From NCBI GenBank assembly GCA_964613015.1, contig CAZTFP010000004.1:1-62874 (forward strand): 62,874 nt of DNA, read 5' to 3'. Below are positions 1-10,512 of this stretch, one piece after another (position 1 is the stretch's first letter; each line of letters begins with the position of its first letter). This stretch comes from CAJBLF01 sp964613015 (GTDB lineage: Bacteria; Patescibacteriota; Gracilibacteria; Absconditabacterales; Absconditicoccaceae). The notes beneath the pieces are model-generated. The model saw only the letters and a list, made by a program, of their open reading frames with translations. It was not told the DNA's origin and did not search any database. The position numbers were made by a program, and so were the translations under genes.

Positions 1-1199
1 AGTCCTCATGAAATAATTGGGCAACATTTTTTCATATTTCTCCAACTATCATCTTCTTTGGTAACATGCTGATGATGATCTTCTTGGACTTTTTTAATCC
101 GGTCTGCATCATTTTCTGGTATTTTACCTCGCGATTGTTCAAAAAAATGTCCTGGTTCATCGAGTCAGAAAATATTGTGTGCTGCAGTTACATCTTCTTC
201 TGGCGTCCCTGCCATTTTACCTACACCGGCAGTTCCTGTATGGATACCTGAAGCACCTGCTAATCTTGCAAATTTAGATAATACCAATACGGTGTATCCG
301 ATAGGATTTTCTGGTCTTGTAAATGCTCCGTGTCCTGCTCTATGAAAGTGAATAAATACTGTAGGATATTTTCTTCTTAACGTCTGTACTGCCATCCATC
401 CTGCAGTCGTTCCATCAATAAGAAATGCATATGAACCTGGTTCCATTCATGAATTGACTACCATTTCACATCTAGCAAGCATAGTATCATAATCTGGTGA
501 TGAAACATTGAAAGAGTGAACCTTTTTGTGTCCTGTTTCTTTGACGGCTTTGGCCATTGATTCTGCCACATATTTTACCATCTTATCATACGGACAAAAA
601 TCTTGGTTAGCCTGTGGTTCATCATTTTTTACGAAATCCCCACCCCCTCTTCGAAAATCATATGCTACTTCAGCATATTCTGCTGAGGTCAATCCCATTT
701 TTGGTTTAACTATCGTTCACAAAATTGGTCTATCGTAAATATTTAAATATGCTCTCATATCGTCTAAAGTATAACTTGGACCATCATACTGATCTAACAT
801 TGCAGGGGGAAACCGTACGTCAAGAATTTTCAACGCATTGATTTCTTTCATTCCGAAAACATTTCATGCAACATAAGTTAATATATTTTGTACATTACCT
901 CCACGATCAAATAATCTTCGTGGATATGCTATCCAAACCAAATTCTTTTCTAAATCCACTTTATATACTAATGAATTCATTTCACGAGAAAACGCTGTCT
1001 CTGTCTGTACTGCAAAATTTGTCCCAGTAGATGATTCTGCTGATACCTCACAAGCAGCCTGGAGTATATTCAACTTTCCTCCTGGGATAAGATGAAATAC
1101 ACACAACATATATTCACCGTTTTTAGGATTGGGTAGATCCAAATTCACGTACGCTAATTGGTGAGGATTAAGCGAAACAAGAAGTTCTTTAATATCCAT
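1..1199 (-). CDS. rbcL: RuBisCO large subunit, form II/III-like (3' end outside window)
   Basis: Ribulose-1,5-bisphosphate carboxylase, probably for nucleotide salvage (AMP pathway) rather than a Calvin cycle, since a ribose-1,5-bisphosphate isomerase is encoded in the same operon. About 399 residues are present and end just after the conserved PIISGG motif, so the last part of the barrel is missing. Visible catalytic features, numbered almost as in the Rhodospirillum form II enzyme: VKPK (Lys about 165), the carbamylated-Lys motif DFVKNDE (Lys191, Asp193, Glu194), HFHRAGHG, and loop 6 HTGTAGVGKMAG (Lys about 328). TGA at 447-449 and 165-167 must be read through as Gly; the Gly after PIIS is also TGA. 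The ATG at 1197-1199 follows the upstream gene by 35 bp. Family assignment is certain; the form II versus II/III split needs a tree. Confidence 0.95.
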
Positions 1200-1234
1200 T
1201 TTTGTTTATATTTATAATGTAAAATAATATTTTT

Positions 1235-1795
1235 TTATGCTTCAATTTCTTTTGTGGATACTGGCATTTCATTTATATGTTTTTCTTTGGCCCGATCATT
1301 TAAATACTTCTCAATTGTTGACTTATTCTTATTAATAAGATATCTTTCAGACTGACTCATTTTATTAAACGTTTTTTTTTCAATGATTGATTTAGCAGAT
1401 CAATATCATGATTCATATTCATCACCCATCTCTTCTGGTTCAACATCATTCTCTATATGAAATACAACATCAATATTTGTATCAGGAAAATCTTTATAAG
1501 AAGAAAATGAAGTTCATTTCACTCCGTCGTTCATCGATCATTCCGCCGCTATTTGTTTACCGTGATTTATGAAATCTGCGATAAACTTAATATGCTTTTC
1601 TGTATCAATGATTCCTCATATATTGAATTTTAATTCATCATATTTCTTAACCTGAGTTTTTTGACCATAACTTTCAAAAACATATTCATTTTCTCCGGTT
1701 TTTTCTAGTTTTCATCAAAAATCCAATTCTTCGGATTTTTTATCCTTTCCGTTAAGTCCTAAGACTTTTATTATCCTATTAAACGTCTCTTTCAT
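1235..1795 (-). CDS. Hypothetical protein, 186 aa
   Basis: Not recognised. The ORF is continuous only if its seven or so in-frame TGA codons are glycine, which hides it from standard-code gene finders. The protein is acidic and polar with no signal peptide or membrane segment; the C-terminal third is Lys/Glu-rich and probably helical. Start is the ATG at 1793-1795, stop TAA. It sits between a 765-residue unknown and RuBisCO in one operon (gaps of 74 and 35 bp), so it is probably co-expressed with the AMP-pathway enzymes. Nothing in the sequence gives a function. Confidence 0.7.
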
Positions 1796-1869
1796 GATTG
1801 TATCTATTAGAATTTTAAAAGGGTATAGTGTATAATGTAATTATACTGATTTTTGTTTTCTTGGCAAAT

Positions 1870-4167
1870 TTATTTGTATGCCATTTTTAGTTGGGCATCT
1901 AAATCTACCCTTGCTTGATCACCAGATATTTTAGTTTCCAAATTATTTGTTAATGTGGTAAATCTGTCATTTCTCTTCCATTTCCCTACTGCATTATCTT
2001 GTTTATTGGTTCCTGCTGCTGCTTTGAAGTAATCACCCATCATTTCCACATCTACAATATCTATTCCTCACACCTGTTTTTCAAAACATTTGAAAAATGA
2101 CTGTAAATTTGTCTCTGGTCATTGATCTGAAAATGTGCTGGTAATGTTTGTAATAATAGTACGATTGGTAATTGTTTGGAGTGCAAACATTTCTTGATTT
2201 TCATTTTTACGTTGTATCAATACCTCTGGTGATTGACTTATTCGTGGCTCTTGCCTATACTGCAATAGTGTATTTATATTACTTTGAAATAACTGTAATT
2301 GGTCTATAGATCCCATAGAATAATATTCTAAACTTTTATACATAAAATTATAGAAAGCATAGGATTGAGTTTGTCCATTTGGAGTAATCACATATCCAGA
2401 AGGATTTATATCCATATTTCTTCATGCTAGAGAAAATATATTTTGCGTAATCATATCTTTGATAATGAATTTTTTAAGCATATCTTTTTGTATATCCATA
2501 TCATTATCCAGATTTTTTTGTACATCATTTTGAATACCTTCTGTAAATTTTTTCCCATATTCATCGATAGTTTCAGCATCACTGATCAACTTATGATAAT
2601 CACTATGTTCAGCACTTTCTACAAAATCACCAAATTTTGGCAAAGTAATAAGTGGCACCTGATCTTCTTCATTTCAGACTCCTAGAGTTAATGGGCTTTG
2701 ATCAGTATCAGCTTTTTTACTTAAAAAGCTTTTGTATGATACGTTTCCTGTCAATAAATTATATGAAAGAGCTATTTTTTTACCATTGAGTGTGCCGTTA
2801 ATGTGCAAGACAAGATCTGAAGATACTGCATCTGCATTTTCCGTCACTTTCATCTGTTTGATAGCATTTTCTTTTTCGCTGATATTTACATCCATATATT
2901 TTTGGAGGGTAAGTATACATTGTTCTATGGCTGTATTTTGCATAAGAGCATTGGTTTTATTGAGAAGTTTTTCTTCATATGGCTTTCCTTGCTGTTTGAG
3001 TTTGGGCAATAAGGTAGTAATAAATTTCTTTTCTTCATTGGATGTATTCTCTTTTATCGTCATATCATTATTGAGAGATGAGAGATATTCAGATAGTTTC
3101 TTTCCATTTTCTTGACTATCTAAAGTCGGATACCAAAGAAGCAATTTTGTATAATATGATTTGTCTTTCATTCATTCAGGGACCAATTCTTTTGTTTTGT
3201 GATTATCGAAATATGTTGTGATATCTGAATCTGTATTCACATTATGAAGCAATACAGCATATGTATCATTTTTTGTATATTCTGATCCAATGTACTGCTT
3301 AGCATTTTCATAGATTTTTTGCATGCTAGATAATGAAAGATCTATACCTAATTTTTGATTAGCTTCATAATATTCTATTACTAAAGCATTCATTTCTGTT
3401 CTAGATTTTTCACTCATTTTTGATTGTATTTCTGAGCTATTTATCTGCTGTAATATATACATTGTTCTGATTTTTTTTTCTGCTCATTGTTCGCCATTTA
3501 ACTCTACCCATTTCGCATACGTAGCCTTGTTTTCTACTTTAAATTTTTTGGATTCCATGAGAAAACTCTTCTCAGTAGTTTGATTTGCAAATATTCATTT
3601 GATTTGATCTTTTCTGAAAGCTTTTAATATGTCCTCACTATTTATTATATTATCTATTCTCTTTTCTACATCATCCAATTGATCTAGAATTACCATTTGT
3701 TCATTAGTTTTTTCATTAATATTTGTTCAATTTTTTCTATTTGAAATTTGTTCTTTTTTGTTCTTAACGTTAGTTATTTCATCATCTAAAAATCCTACTA
3801 ATTGGGTGGGAGTAAGTTTTTTGAATTTTTCTATCTGTTGGGTTGTAAGATTACTCATATACATATTAATTTGTGTATCAGAAAAGGCAGCTTGTAATGC
3901 TGTCGTCTGTTCTTTAGAAAACTGTTTTATTACCTCAGTATATTCATGTAAAGGAAGCATATCATTTTTAAGTATTCTGTCTCTAATGCGGTTGTTTTGT
4001 TCTAGACTTCCTATATATTTTTCTTCTTTTCCTGGTATTTTTGCCATTTTTGCTAATCGTTCTTGATTGTTTTTACTAAATTTTTGCCGACTAACTCAAA
4101 ATTGTCTTACAACCATATTTGCAAGAATCTCATTTTTATCGAATTTAGGTGATTCAATGTCATTCAT
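1870..4167 (-). CDS. Large hypothetical protein, 765 aa, mostly helical
   Basis: Not recognised. One reading frame runs from the ATG at 4165-4167 to TAA at 1870-1872 once TGA is read as Gly (for example at 3172, 2674, 2422 and 2119). It is rich in Lys, Glu, Gln and Asn, with long stretches that look helical or coiled-coil, no obvious membrane segment, no signal peptide and no catalytic motif I can name. The start lies 27 bp after the stop of the ribose-1,5-bisphosphate isomerase gene, so it is the second of the AMP-pathway genes to be followed by an unknown. It may be a lineage-specific structural or surface-associated protein, but that is a guess. Confidence 0.7.
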
Positions 4168-4194
4168 ACAAACAACTGTATTATCTAAAATACC

Positions 4195-5133
4195 CTACTT
4201 AATCATCCATGGACAATGTTTTTTTACCATTTTTTTGATATCTTTAGGTTTAATAATTCCATATTCCGTGATAATACCGGTGATGAATTTTGCAGGAACC
4301 ATATCAAATGCGTAGTTAATAATTTCGAGTCATTTTGGGGATTCTGCTCGAAGTTCCTTCCCAGATCTTTGTTCTATTTTTACGGTATTTTCGGTATCTA
4401 CTTTGGTCAAACTTCCTACAATGTATACAGGGATTTTGGAATGTCGAGCAGCTAATGACAATCAGAAACTTCCAATTTTGTTGTATACGCTTCCATCCAT
4501 TTTGATTGCGTCTGAACCAATAATCAAGATATCAATATGTGTATCAGATTCATACAAATTGTCTACGAAAAATGGAGCTGCATCATCAGTAATCATGGTA
4601 TCAGGCACACCCGCTTTTACTAGATCTTGTGATGTTTTTCTTCACTGATACAATGGTCTCGTCTCCGTATTATATACATGAATATCTTTATCTTGTTTGT
4701 GGGCAGTCACGAGTAATTTTACTACTGATCACGAATGACAGTGGGTCATAATATTCATATGTTTTCTTATAAGTTTAGCTCAGATAAGTGGTCTCAATGC
4801 CTCCTCTCTTTCTATATCACCTAAGTAACTTTTACCTGATTGGAACAATTTAGTTGTCATAGTTTTGATATCAACTTTCTTGGCCAATAATGTTTTGTAG
4901 CTAGCTAAACAGTATTTAAGTCAATTAAACAACATCGGTTCTGTAGCCCTCGCTTGTTTAAGAATCACAATCGCTTGTTTGAAAAATGTATCAAATTCTT
5001 TTTCAGATTTGAAATTTTGTTTTTTGATTTCTTTGACCAAGATATCGATTCCAGCTTTGGCGATATTTGTCGCTCACTGAATTTTTATGATTTTGATATC
5101 ATCAGCTACTTGTCTGATACTTTGTAAATCCAT
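4195..5133 (-). CDS. Ribose-1,5-bisphosphate isomerase (eIF-2B alpha-like fold)
   Basis: Converts ribose-1,5-bisphosphate to ribulose-1,5-bisphosphate, the RuBisCO substrate, in the archaeal-type AMP pathway. It has 312 residues, normal for the family. The eIF2B-like core is clear: IIGSDAIKMDG, then NKIGSF and a serine/alanine-rich helix, and IVGS...D near the C-terminus. The Cys of the IMTHCHSGS segment and the Asp of IIGSDAI match the catalytic Cys/Asp pair of the archaeal enzyme. Methylthioribose-1-phosphate isomerase is the main alternative, but co-location with RuBisCO favours R15P isomerase. AMP phosphorylase, the first pathway step, is not in the window. Several TGA codons encode Gly; stop is TAG. 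Confidence 0.9.
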
Positions 5134-5149
5134 TTGTCTGTTTAAATAA

Positions 5150-6082
5150 TTAAAACATATGTGTATGAGTAAAAACTTGTTTATGTAGATCAAACGATTG
5201 TATAAGTGTGTACATTTTTTCCTGACTCTTGCCACTTATATTCCAGAGACAGTCATGTATCATATTATAATTTTCTTCTTCTGAATATGTTTCTGTTTCT
5301 CATTTATTCTTTGAAAGAAATTCTTTTTTTATATTGCTTCGTATCTGTAATTTTTCAGGAGTATATGTTTTAAGTTCTTTTATTTTTGTAATAAATCTTT
5401 CAAAGGATTTTGGATTGTGGAATGTTTTATGAATTTGTCCGTTTTGTAGTGCTAGAAGTGCATCACTATACTCCATAATACCATTACTCTCTCCATAATT
5501 AATACTCTGTTCTCTTTGTTTGTGACTTATGCGTTCTTCTACTTGTCATCATTTGGGAGCATATAATGTAGCATGTTCATTAAAAAACTTTTTGGGAGTA
5601 TTTTCTCTATGCTCTTGTTCTGCTCGTGCCGCAACCACGAATAACGGTAGTGGACTATGAGAGAATCATTTATATGCTAGTATATCTTTTCTTGTAAATA
5701 CTTCCGAAATAAATTCCCCTGTCCCTATATGGATTGCTGTATCTCTCCCTTCATATTTGATTAAGGTATAGAGATATTCTAACTGCGATACTTTTTCATC
5801 GTCTTCAATTATATGATCAGTATTTTCTATATATTTGCTATAATCTCTAACTTTATTGGTTTCGTAATAATACTCTGCCAATTTGATCAAAATATTCATA
5901 TCACTATCCATAACTTCTTTCTTCTTTCTGAGTATATCAGCAACTTCATCCTGTGTGTTTGGATGTCTATGTGGTAATCTATAATGATTATGTTCTCATA
6001 CTTTATCCATACACATCTCTAGGGCTAAAGGTATTCGTGTATAAGTATATTCACCCCATGTTTTTTTGCAATTTTGTTCCAT
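5150..6082 (-). CDS. Hypothetical protein, 310 aa, head of the RuBisCO operon
   Basis: Not recognised. The frame is open from the ATG at 6080-6082 to TAA at 5150-5152 with TGA as Gly. The N-terminal 60 residues are rich in His, Tyr and Arg (HNHYRLPHRHP) and include three Cys; the rest is acidic and helical with no membrane segment. A shorter start at 5909-5911 (MDSDMN) is possible. It ends 16 bp before the ribose-1,5-bisphosphate isomerase start and is the first gene of this minus-strand run, downstream of the terminator at 6163-6185. A role linked to nucleotide salvage is inferred from position only. Confidence 0.6.
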
Positions 6083-6162
6083 ATATACGTATAATTTTAC
6101 TACCAAAACAACAAAAAGGTTATATAGTAGTATTTTATTACCAATAACTTCATTTTTTACCT

Positions 6163-6185
6163 AAAAAAGACGCCAATAGCGCCTC
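6163..6185 (-). terminator. Intrinsic terminator after the GyrI-like gene
   Basis: On the minus strand a short GC-rich hairpin (GGCGC, 5-nt loop, GCGTC) is followed by six T. It lies about 20 bp past the TAA of the gene at 6206-6763. Confidence 0.7.
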
Positions 6186-6205
6186 TCTTATGAAAATACT
6201 AGATA

Positions 6206-6763
6206 TTATTTGATGATATCTGCTATATAATAGATTTTTTTAGCTGCTGTATCATACAATTCTAACATAGCAGTTTTTTTATATCATTTTGCTTCCATAT
6301 ATTTTGTGATTACAGGATAGACTTTCATCGGTCAAATCATATACGAAATAGTGTTTTTTAGAGGAAATTCTACAACTATTTTTGTCCCTGCGGGAAGCGT
6401 CTTTATTTTTATCTCTTTAGTATTTATTAATTTACTGCTATCTTGTGATGTAATCACCGCACCTATATCACTTCTTAGTTCAGTTCACGAAACAGTAGCT
6501 GGATCATCATAATAGATACCGATACCGGTTTCATAAATAATACCCGCACCGGAAAGTACCTCACTTACTTTGGTCATTGATGGTCCTACTTTTCCATATT
6601 CTCCCGTAAAATTGATATATGCTATTGTATAGGGACCCATATTTTGTTCTTTTGCTTCCAGTTTCGCAAATCCACCTAAATACCATCGATTAGCAAGCGC
6701 TAAAAGAATGAAAAGACCGAGAAATATTCCTACATTTTTTAGAAATGTTTTTAGAAATTTCAT
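6206..6763 (-). CDS. Membrane-anchored GyrI-like (effector-binding) domain protein
   Basis: 185 residues. One N-terminal transmembrane segment (residues about 10-27, NVGIFLGLFILLALANRW) is followed by a domain resembling the GyrI-like/AraC effector-binding fold: GPYTIAYINFTGEYGKVG, then a helix and the strand IGIYYDD. This fold binds small hydrophobic or aromatic ligands and is usually cytoplasmic and fused to a DNA-binding domain; here it appears tethered to the membrane, probably outside the cell. Monocistronic: its own terminator follows and the region upstream is a long gene-free stretch. No catalytic residues are visible. Fold assignment is by pattern only. Confidence 0.65.
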
Positions 6764-7200
6764 AGAGAACTAGTAAATAAGTAAAAGATACTGTGTGAAC
6801 ATGTATTTTTATGCTATATAATTACCGATTGGATAAAAAATAACAAGTTTTTTTAACGACTAAAGGTCCAGGGCGATACCATGGACCTTGTAGAATGCGT
6901 TTAGCCTTACGTGATTGGTTATGCACGTGATTTCACTGGATTTTGCCAGTTACTCAGGATACCCCTAGGTAAGACACCATTTTTTGGTATATTGTCTATT
7001 CCACGGCAGGGTCCTATAACCCTCCAAATATTGGAGTTTGGGCTGCTCCCATACTTTCTCATTGAGTTTTTTTGGGAATCACTATTGTTTTATTGCGCAT
7101 CCATAAGTTTTTGTAATAAAATGAAAATAAAAGTCAACTAGTTTTTACCTTATACAAAAAATAGGCAAACTCGCCTATTTTTGTTTTGTAGACAATACTT
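6764..7200. other. Gene-free region with hairpin-rich, GC-richer core
   Basis: No convincing gene. Roughly 6865-7090 is more GC-rich than its surroundings and contains several good hairpins: GGTCCA...TGGACC at about 6866-6892, ACTGG...CCAGT at about 6942-6960, and CTCCAA-ATA-TTGGAG at about 7021-7036. This looks like a structured RNA or a long leader of the minus-strand gene at 6206-6763. I could not match it to RNase P RNA, tmRNA, SRP RNA or 6S RNA. Confidence 0.4.
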
Positions 7201-9333
7201 TTATATTTTGATTACTGCTACCTTACCGTCTGGGTCTATACCTTTAATTTTTATTCTGATAACTTGTCCGAGTTTGAAATGATTGGTAAGTGGAATATCG
7301 TATCTTTGTCCAAGGTTGGAAATATGACAGAGTCCCATCTTCTTTTTAGGTAATTCTACAAACAATCCATAATCTTCTATTCTCTTGACCTTTGCGTCAA
7401 ACTCTTGGCCTACTTCTAGGTCAGATGCTATGTCTATAATAATAGCTACTACTCTATCGATTACTGTTTGATCTCTATGTCCGATATAACATGTTCCATC
7501 ATCTTCAAAATCAATCTTTACGCCTTCATTGGCATCAATAATACCATTGATAACGTCACCACCCTTTCCAATAACTTCTCTTACCTTGTCAGGTTTGATA
7601 TGAATAATCTTAATCTTTGGGGCATACTGTCCAACTTCTGCTCTAGGTTCAGCGATAGTCTGAAGCATAAGATCCATAATTTCATTGTATCATTCGATAG
7701 CTCTATCGATTGTTTCATGGATAATATCCATACTGATTCCTTTCAATTTTGTATCTAATTGGATGGCAGTTACTCCATCTCTCGTTCCTGCAACCTTGAA
7801 ATCCATATCTCAAGTAAAATCTTCTGTAGCCATAAGATCGTTGAGCACTATGTGTTTGGTAATATTATCGTCATCATCATGGTCAGTCATAAGTCCCATA
7901 GCAATCCCTGCAACAGGTTTTTTGATAGGAACTCATGCATCCATAAGTGCCAATGTTGAACCACAAACGGATCACATAGATGTTGAACCCCCTGATCCTA
8001 AACACTCAGATACTGCTCTGATGGTATAGGGAAATTCTATCATCGTAGGAAGTACTTTTTCCAATGCTTTTTCTGCCAATCTTCCATGTCCTATTTCTCT
8101 TCTTCCTGTTCCTCTGGTACCTTTTGCTTCACCTACAGAAAATGGAGGGAAATTGTAATGATGAAAATATCTTTGATGTATGTTATTGTTTTCCATATCA
8201 TCGAGAATCAGATATTCTTTTGGTCCTCATAAAGTAACGGTCGTCAATACTTGTGTATCACCTCTTCGGAACAATCCACTTCCGTGCACTCTCGGCAATG
8301 TCCCTACTTCACAAAAAATTGGTCTAATATCTTTTTGATCTCTATCGTCAATTCTTACTCCTGTATCGATAGTGCGATGACGGAGAAAATATTTTATCAC
8401 AGTGAATACTCACATTTTCACTTTAGTTTCGGTGAAATCTGCTTGCTCATTATCAGTGATATTTTCTTTACAAATCGCCAATACTTCTTTTTCGTACAGA
8501 GAAGATAATTCGTTGAATGGTACTTTGCTATTGCCCGTAAGTGCAGCCAATTTGTCTTTGGTAAGGATGTTGCTGATATATGCAATAAGCGCTTCTGATG
8601 GCTTATTGTACATTATCTCTTTGGTATGTATCGTAAGTTTTTTGAGAAACTCAGTTTGGAAATCACATGATATATCGATAGCCTTTTGTCCAAACTCAAA
8701 TGCTTGTTTGAGCAAATCTTTGGGTACTTCATTGGCTTCCGCTTCAATCATATTGATTGATCATTTTTTACCTGCGACTAATAGCAAAAATAAACTTTTT
8801 TCTGACTCTGCTCTCGTAGGATTGGTTATAAATTTTCCATCAATATATCCGATCTGTGCTGCGCCTACAGGTCCGTCAAAAGGAATACCCGCTGCCATGA
8901 TAGACAATGATGATCCGATAATAGTCGAAACGCCAAGATCCAACTCTTGGTCAAGTGAAAGTGGTGTAATAGTAATCACTACATCATTGATCATACCTTT
9001 GGGAAACATAGGTCTAAGTGCTCTATCGGTAAGTCTACAGTAAAGAACAGATTGATCTGATGGTCTTCCTTCTCTTCTTCTATAAGCAGCTCATCCAAGT
9101 CTTCCTGCTGCAGAAAAACTTTCTCTAAAATCAATCATCAACGGTAAAAAATCAGAATCTGATCTTGGATTCTTTTCCATCACGGTAGAACATAAAAGTG
9201 CGGTGTCTCCAAATTGGAGTTTAAGTGAACAGTCAGCTTGGACTGCAAGTTTTCCCGTTTCAAACGAGAGCGTTTTCCCTTCTCGATCGAAAGATTGTGT
9301 ATGGAGAGTAAACTCCTTTTTCTTGATAGACAT
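7201..9333 (-). CDS. pnp: Polyribonucleotide nucleotidyltransferase (PNPase)
   Basis: 3'-5' phosphorolytic exoribonuclease of the RNA degradosome. At 710 residues it is full length. Order: first RNase PH domain (FETGKLAVQADCS, RPSDQSVLYCRLTDRALRP), helical linker, second RNase PH domain (GLFRRGDTQVLTTVTL, GTGRREIGHGRLAEKAL, and the SVCGSTLALMDA segment with VAGIAMGL), then KH (KIIHIKPDKVREVIGKGGD) and a C-terminal S1 domain (VGQEFDAKVKRIEDYGLFV). Conserved glycines such as the one in RLG-GAAYRRREG (9091-9093) are TGA. Start is the ATG at 9331-9333 (MSIKKKEF); an ATG 45 bp upstream would add an unlikely Phe/Tyr-rich extension. Confidence 0.97.
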
Positions 9334-9506
9334 ACTAAAAAAATAATAAGAATAAAATTTGAAAGAAAATATAGTCAAATTAGACAGATTAGAAGTTTAG
9401 AATGGAATACGTCCCAAATTTCTAATCTGTCTCGCTAATTATCTCAGATTTCTTTCATGGAAAATATAGGAATTAGGAACTAAATTGCAAAAGAAATCAG
9501 CATATT

Positions 9507-9535
9507 AAAAAAATCAGGAAGTAATACCCTCCTGA
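9507..9535 (-). terminator. Intrinsic terminator
   Basis: Minus-strand hairpin TCAGGA / TCCTGA with a 10-nt loop, followed by seven T; it ends transcription of the small gene at 9567-9869. Confidence 0.7.
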
Positions 9536-9566
9536 TGACTCGTAAAAAAATTTAATTAGGATACGT

Positions 9567-9869
9567 TTACTGATAGAAAACAGCTTGTTTGGGTTTATTT
9601 ATGGGGAAAATTATAAGAATTTTCTTTGCCCCCAATCTGACTGTTTCCAAACCGCCACCATTAGCGATAAACGATACTTCACCATCTTCGTTTATGCCGT
9701 TAAGCGTTCCGAACTGCATTACCTCAATGAGTTCTAAATCATCGTTCAGAATAACCATTTCTGAATCCCTCAACTTGTAATTCTGATGATCAAGATAGGT
9801 TATTGCTTGTGCAATGGTTAATGTAGCTGTGCCAATTAACCCTTTTACTGTTAATATTGGTTTTTGCAT
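9567..9869 (-). CDS. Hypothetical protein, 100 aa
   Basis: Not recognised. A compact, soluble-looking protein with alternating beta-type strands (MVILNDDLELIEVMQFG, then VRLGAKKILIIFP) and a glycine triplet (ANGGGLE). No membrane segment and no in-frame TGA. ATG at 9867-9869, stop TAA, with a terminator just beyond. A promoter-like pair lies upstream on the minus strand (TTGACT near 9932, TATAAT-like box near 9912). It stands alone between pnp and rlmH. Confidence 0.65.
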   Translation of the reverse strand: MQKPILTVKGLIGTATLTIAQAITYLDHQNYKLRDSEMVILNDDLELIEVMQFGTLNGINEDGEVSFIANGGGLETVRLGAKKILIIFPINKPKQAVFYQ

Positions 9870-9944
9870 ATACTTATAATTTAGCGTGTTAGTTTTTTGT
9901 TTTAAAAATTATACTATATATTTAATATATTAAGTCAATCTTTT

Positions 9945-10385
9945 TTAATAATGATAACTCTTTCCCTGCTCTATTGTTCAAATCCTATAGAGCTGTTCTA
10001 ATAAGGTCACTTTTGCTAGACCATGAGGCAGGGTGATTGCTCAGAAAGAAATTTTAGCATCAATATATTTGGTCAATGCTGGTTCGTTCAATCCGTATGG
10101 TCAGCCGATAATGAACACACAGTTTTTGTCTGTTAGAAATTTGTGTAACGCTACTGTATCTAATTGTTTCCCCTCCTTACTTAATAAAACCTTTTTATAC
10201 TCTGAAAACTTTTCCAGCTTAGCGATGATATTTTCCGTATCAGATTGAATTATTTGTTGATTGTTTCCCTTTCTGCTTGGTTTAATATTTACTATATTTA
10301 CTGATTTACCTAGACGCTTGCGATACTCTTCGACTACTTTTTCTCGATGTTTATCAGAATCGCTAATACTCAATATTACAAACAT
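9945..10385 (-). CDS. rlmH: 23S rRNA pseudouridine-1915 N3-methyltransferase RlmH
   Basis: SPOUT-class methyltransferase acting on helix 69 of 23S rRNA. 146 residues, close to the usual 155. The C-terminal SAM-binding knot is well conserved: FIIGG-PYGLNEPAL, then AITLPHGLAKVTLLEQLYR and the terminal GKSYHY. Glycines in FIIGG and YRIG are TGA. It starts at the ATG at 10383-10385; a standard-code reading would stop at 10101 and lose the catalytic half. Confidence 0.93.
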
Positions 10386-10512
10386 TTTCTAAGTGAAAAA
10401 CTAAAAGTTAAAAACGATAGAATTGTACATATAGACTATCGTGAATTACAATAGCTCATAATATAAGAAAGTCATGTGTTTTTTACTATTCACTATTCAC
10501 TAGTCACTAGTC

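Noticed and set aside
6840..7140. RNase P RNA, tmRNA, SRP or 6S RNA in the structured block
   Set aside because: A GAGAAAGT-like core is present on the minus strand but the other RNase P signatures (ACAGAAA, GGTAAAC-CC, CCGGCTTA) are missing; no tmRNA T-arm or tag and no SRP GGAAGG tetraloop region.
9334..9378. Upstream ATG for pnp
   Set aside because: It would add a Phe/Tyr-rich stretch absent from PNPases; MSIKKKEF is the natural start.
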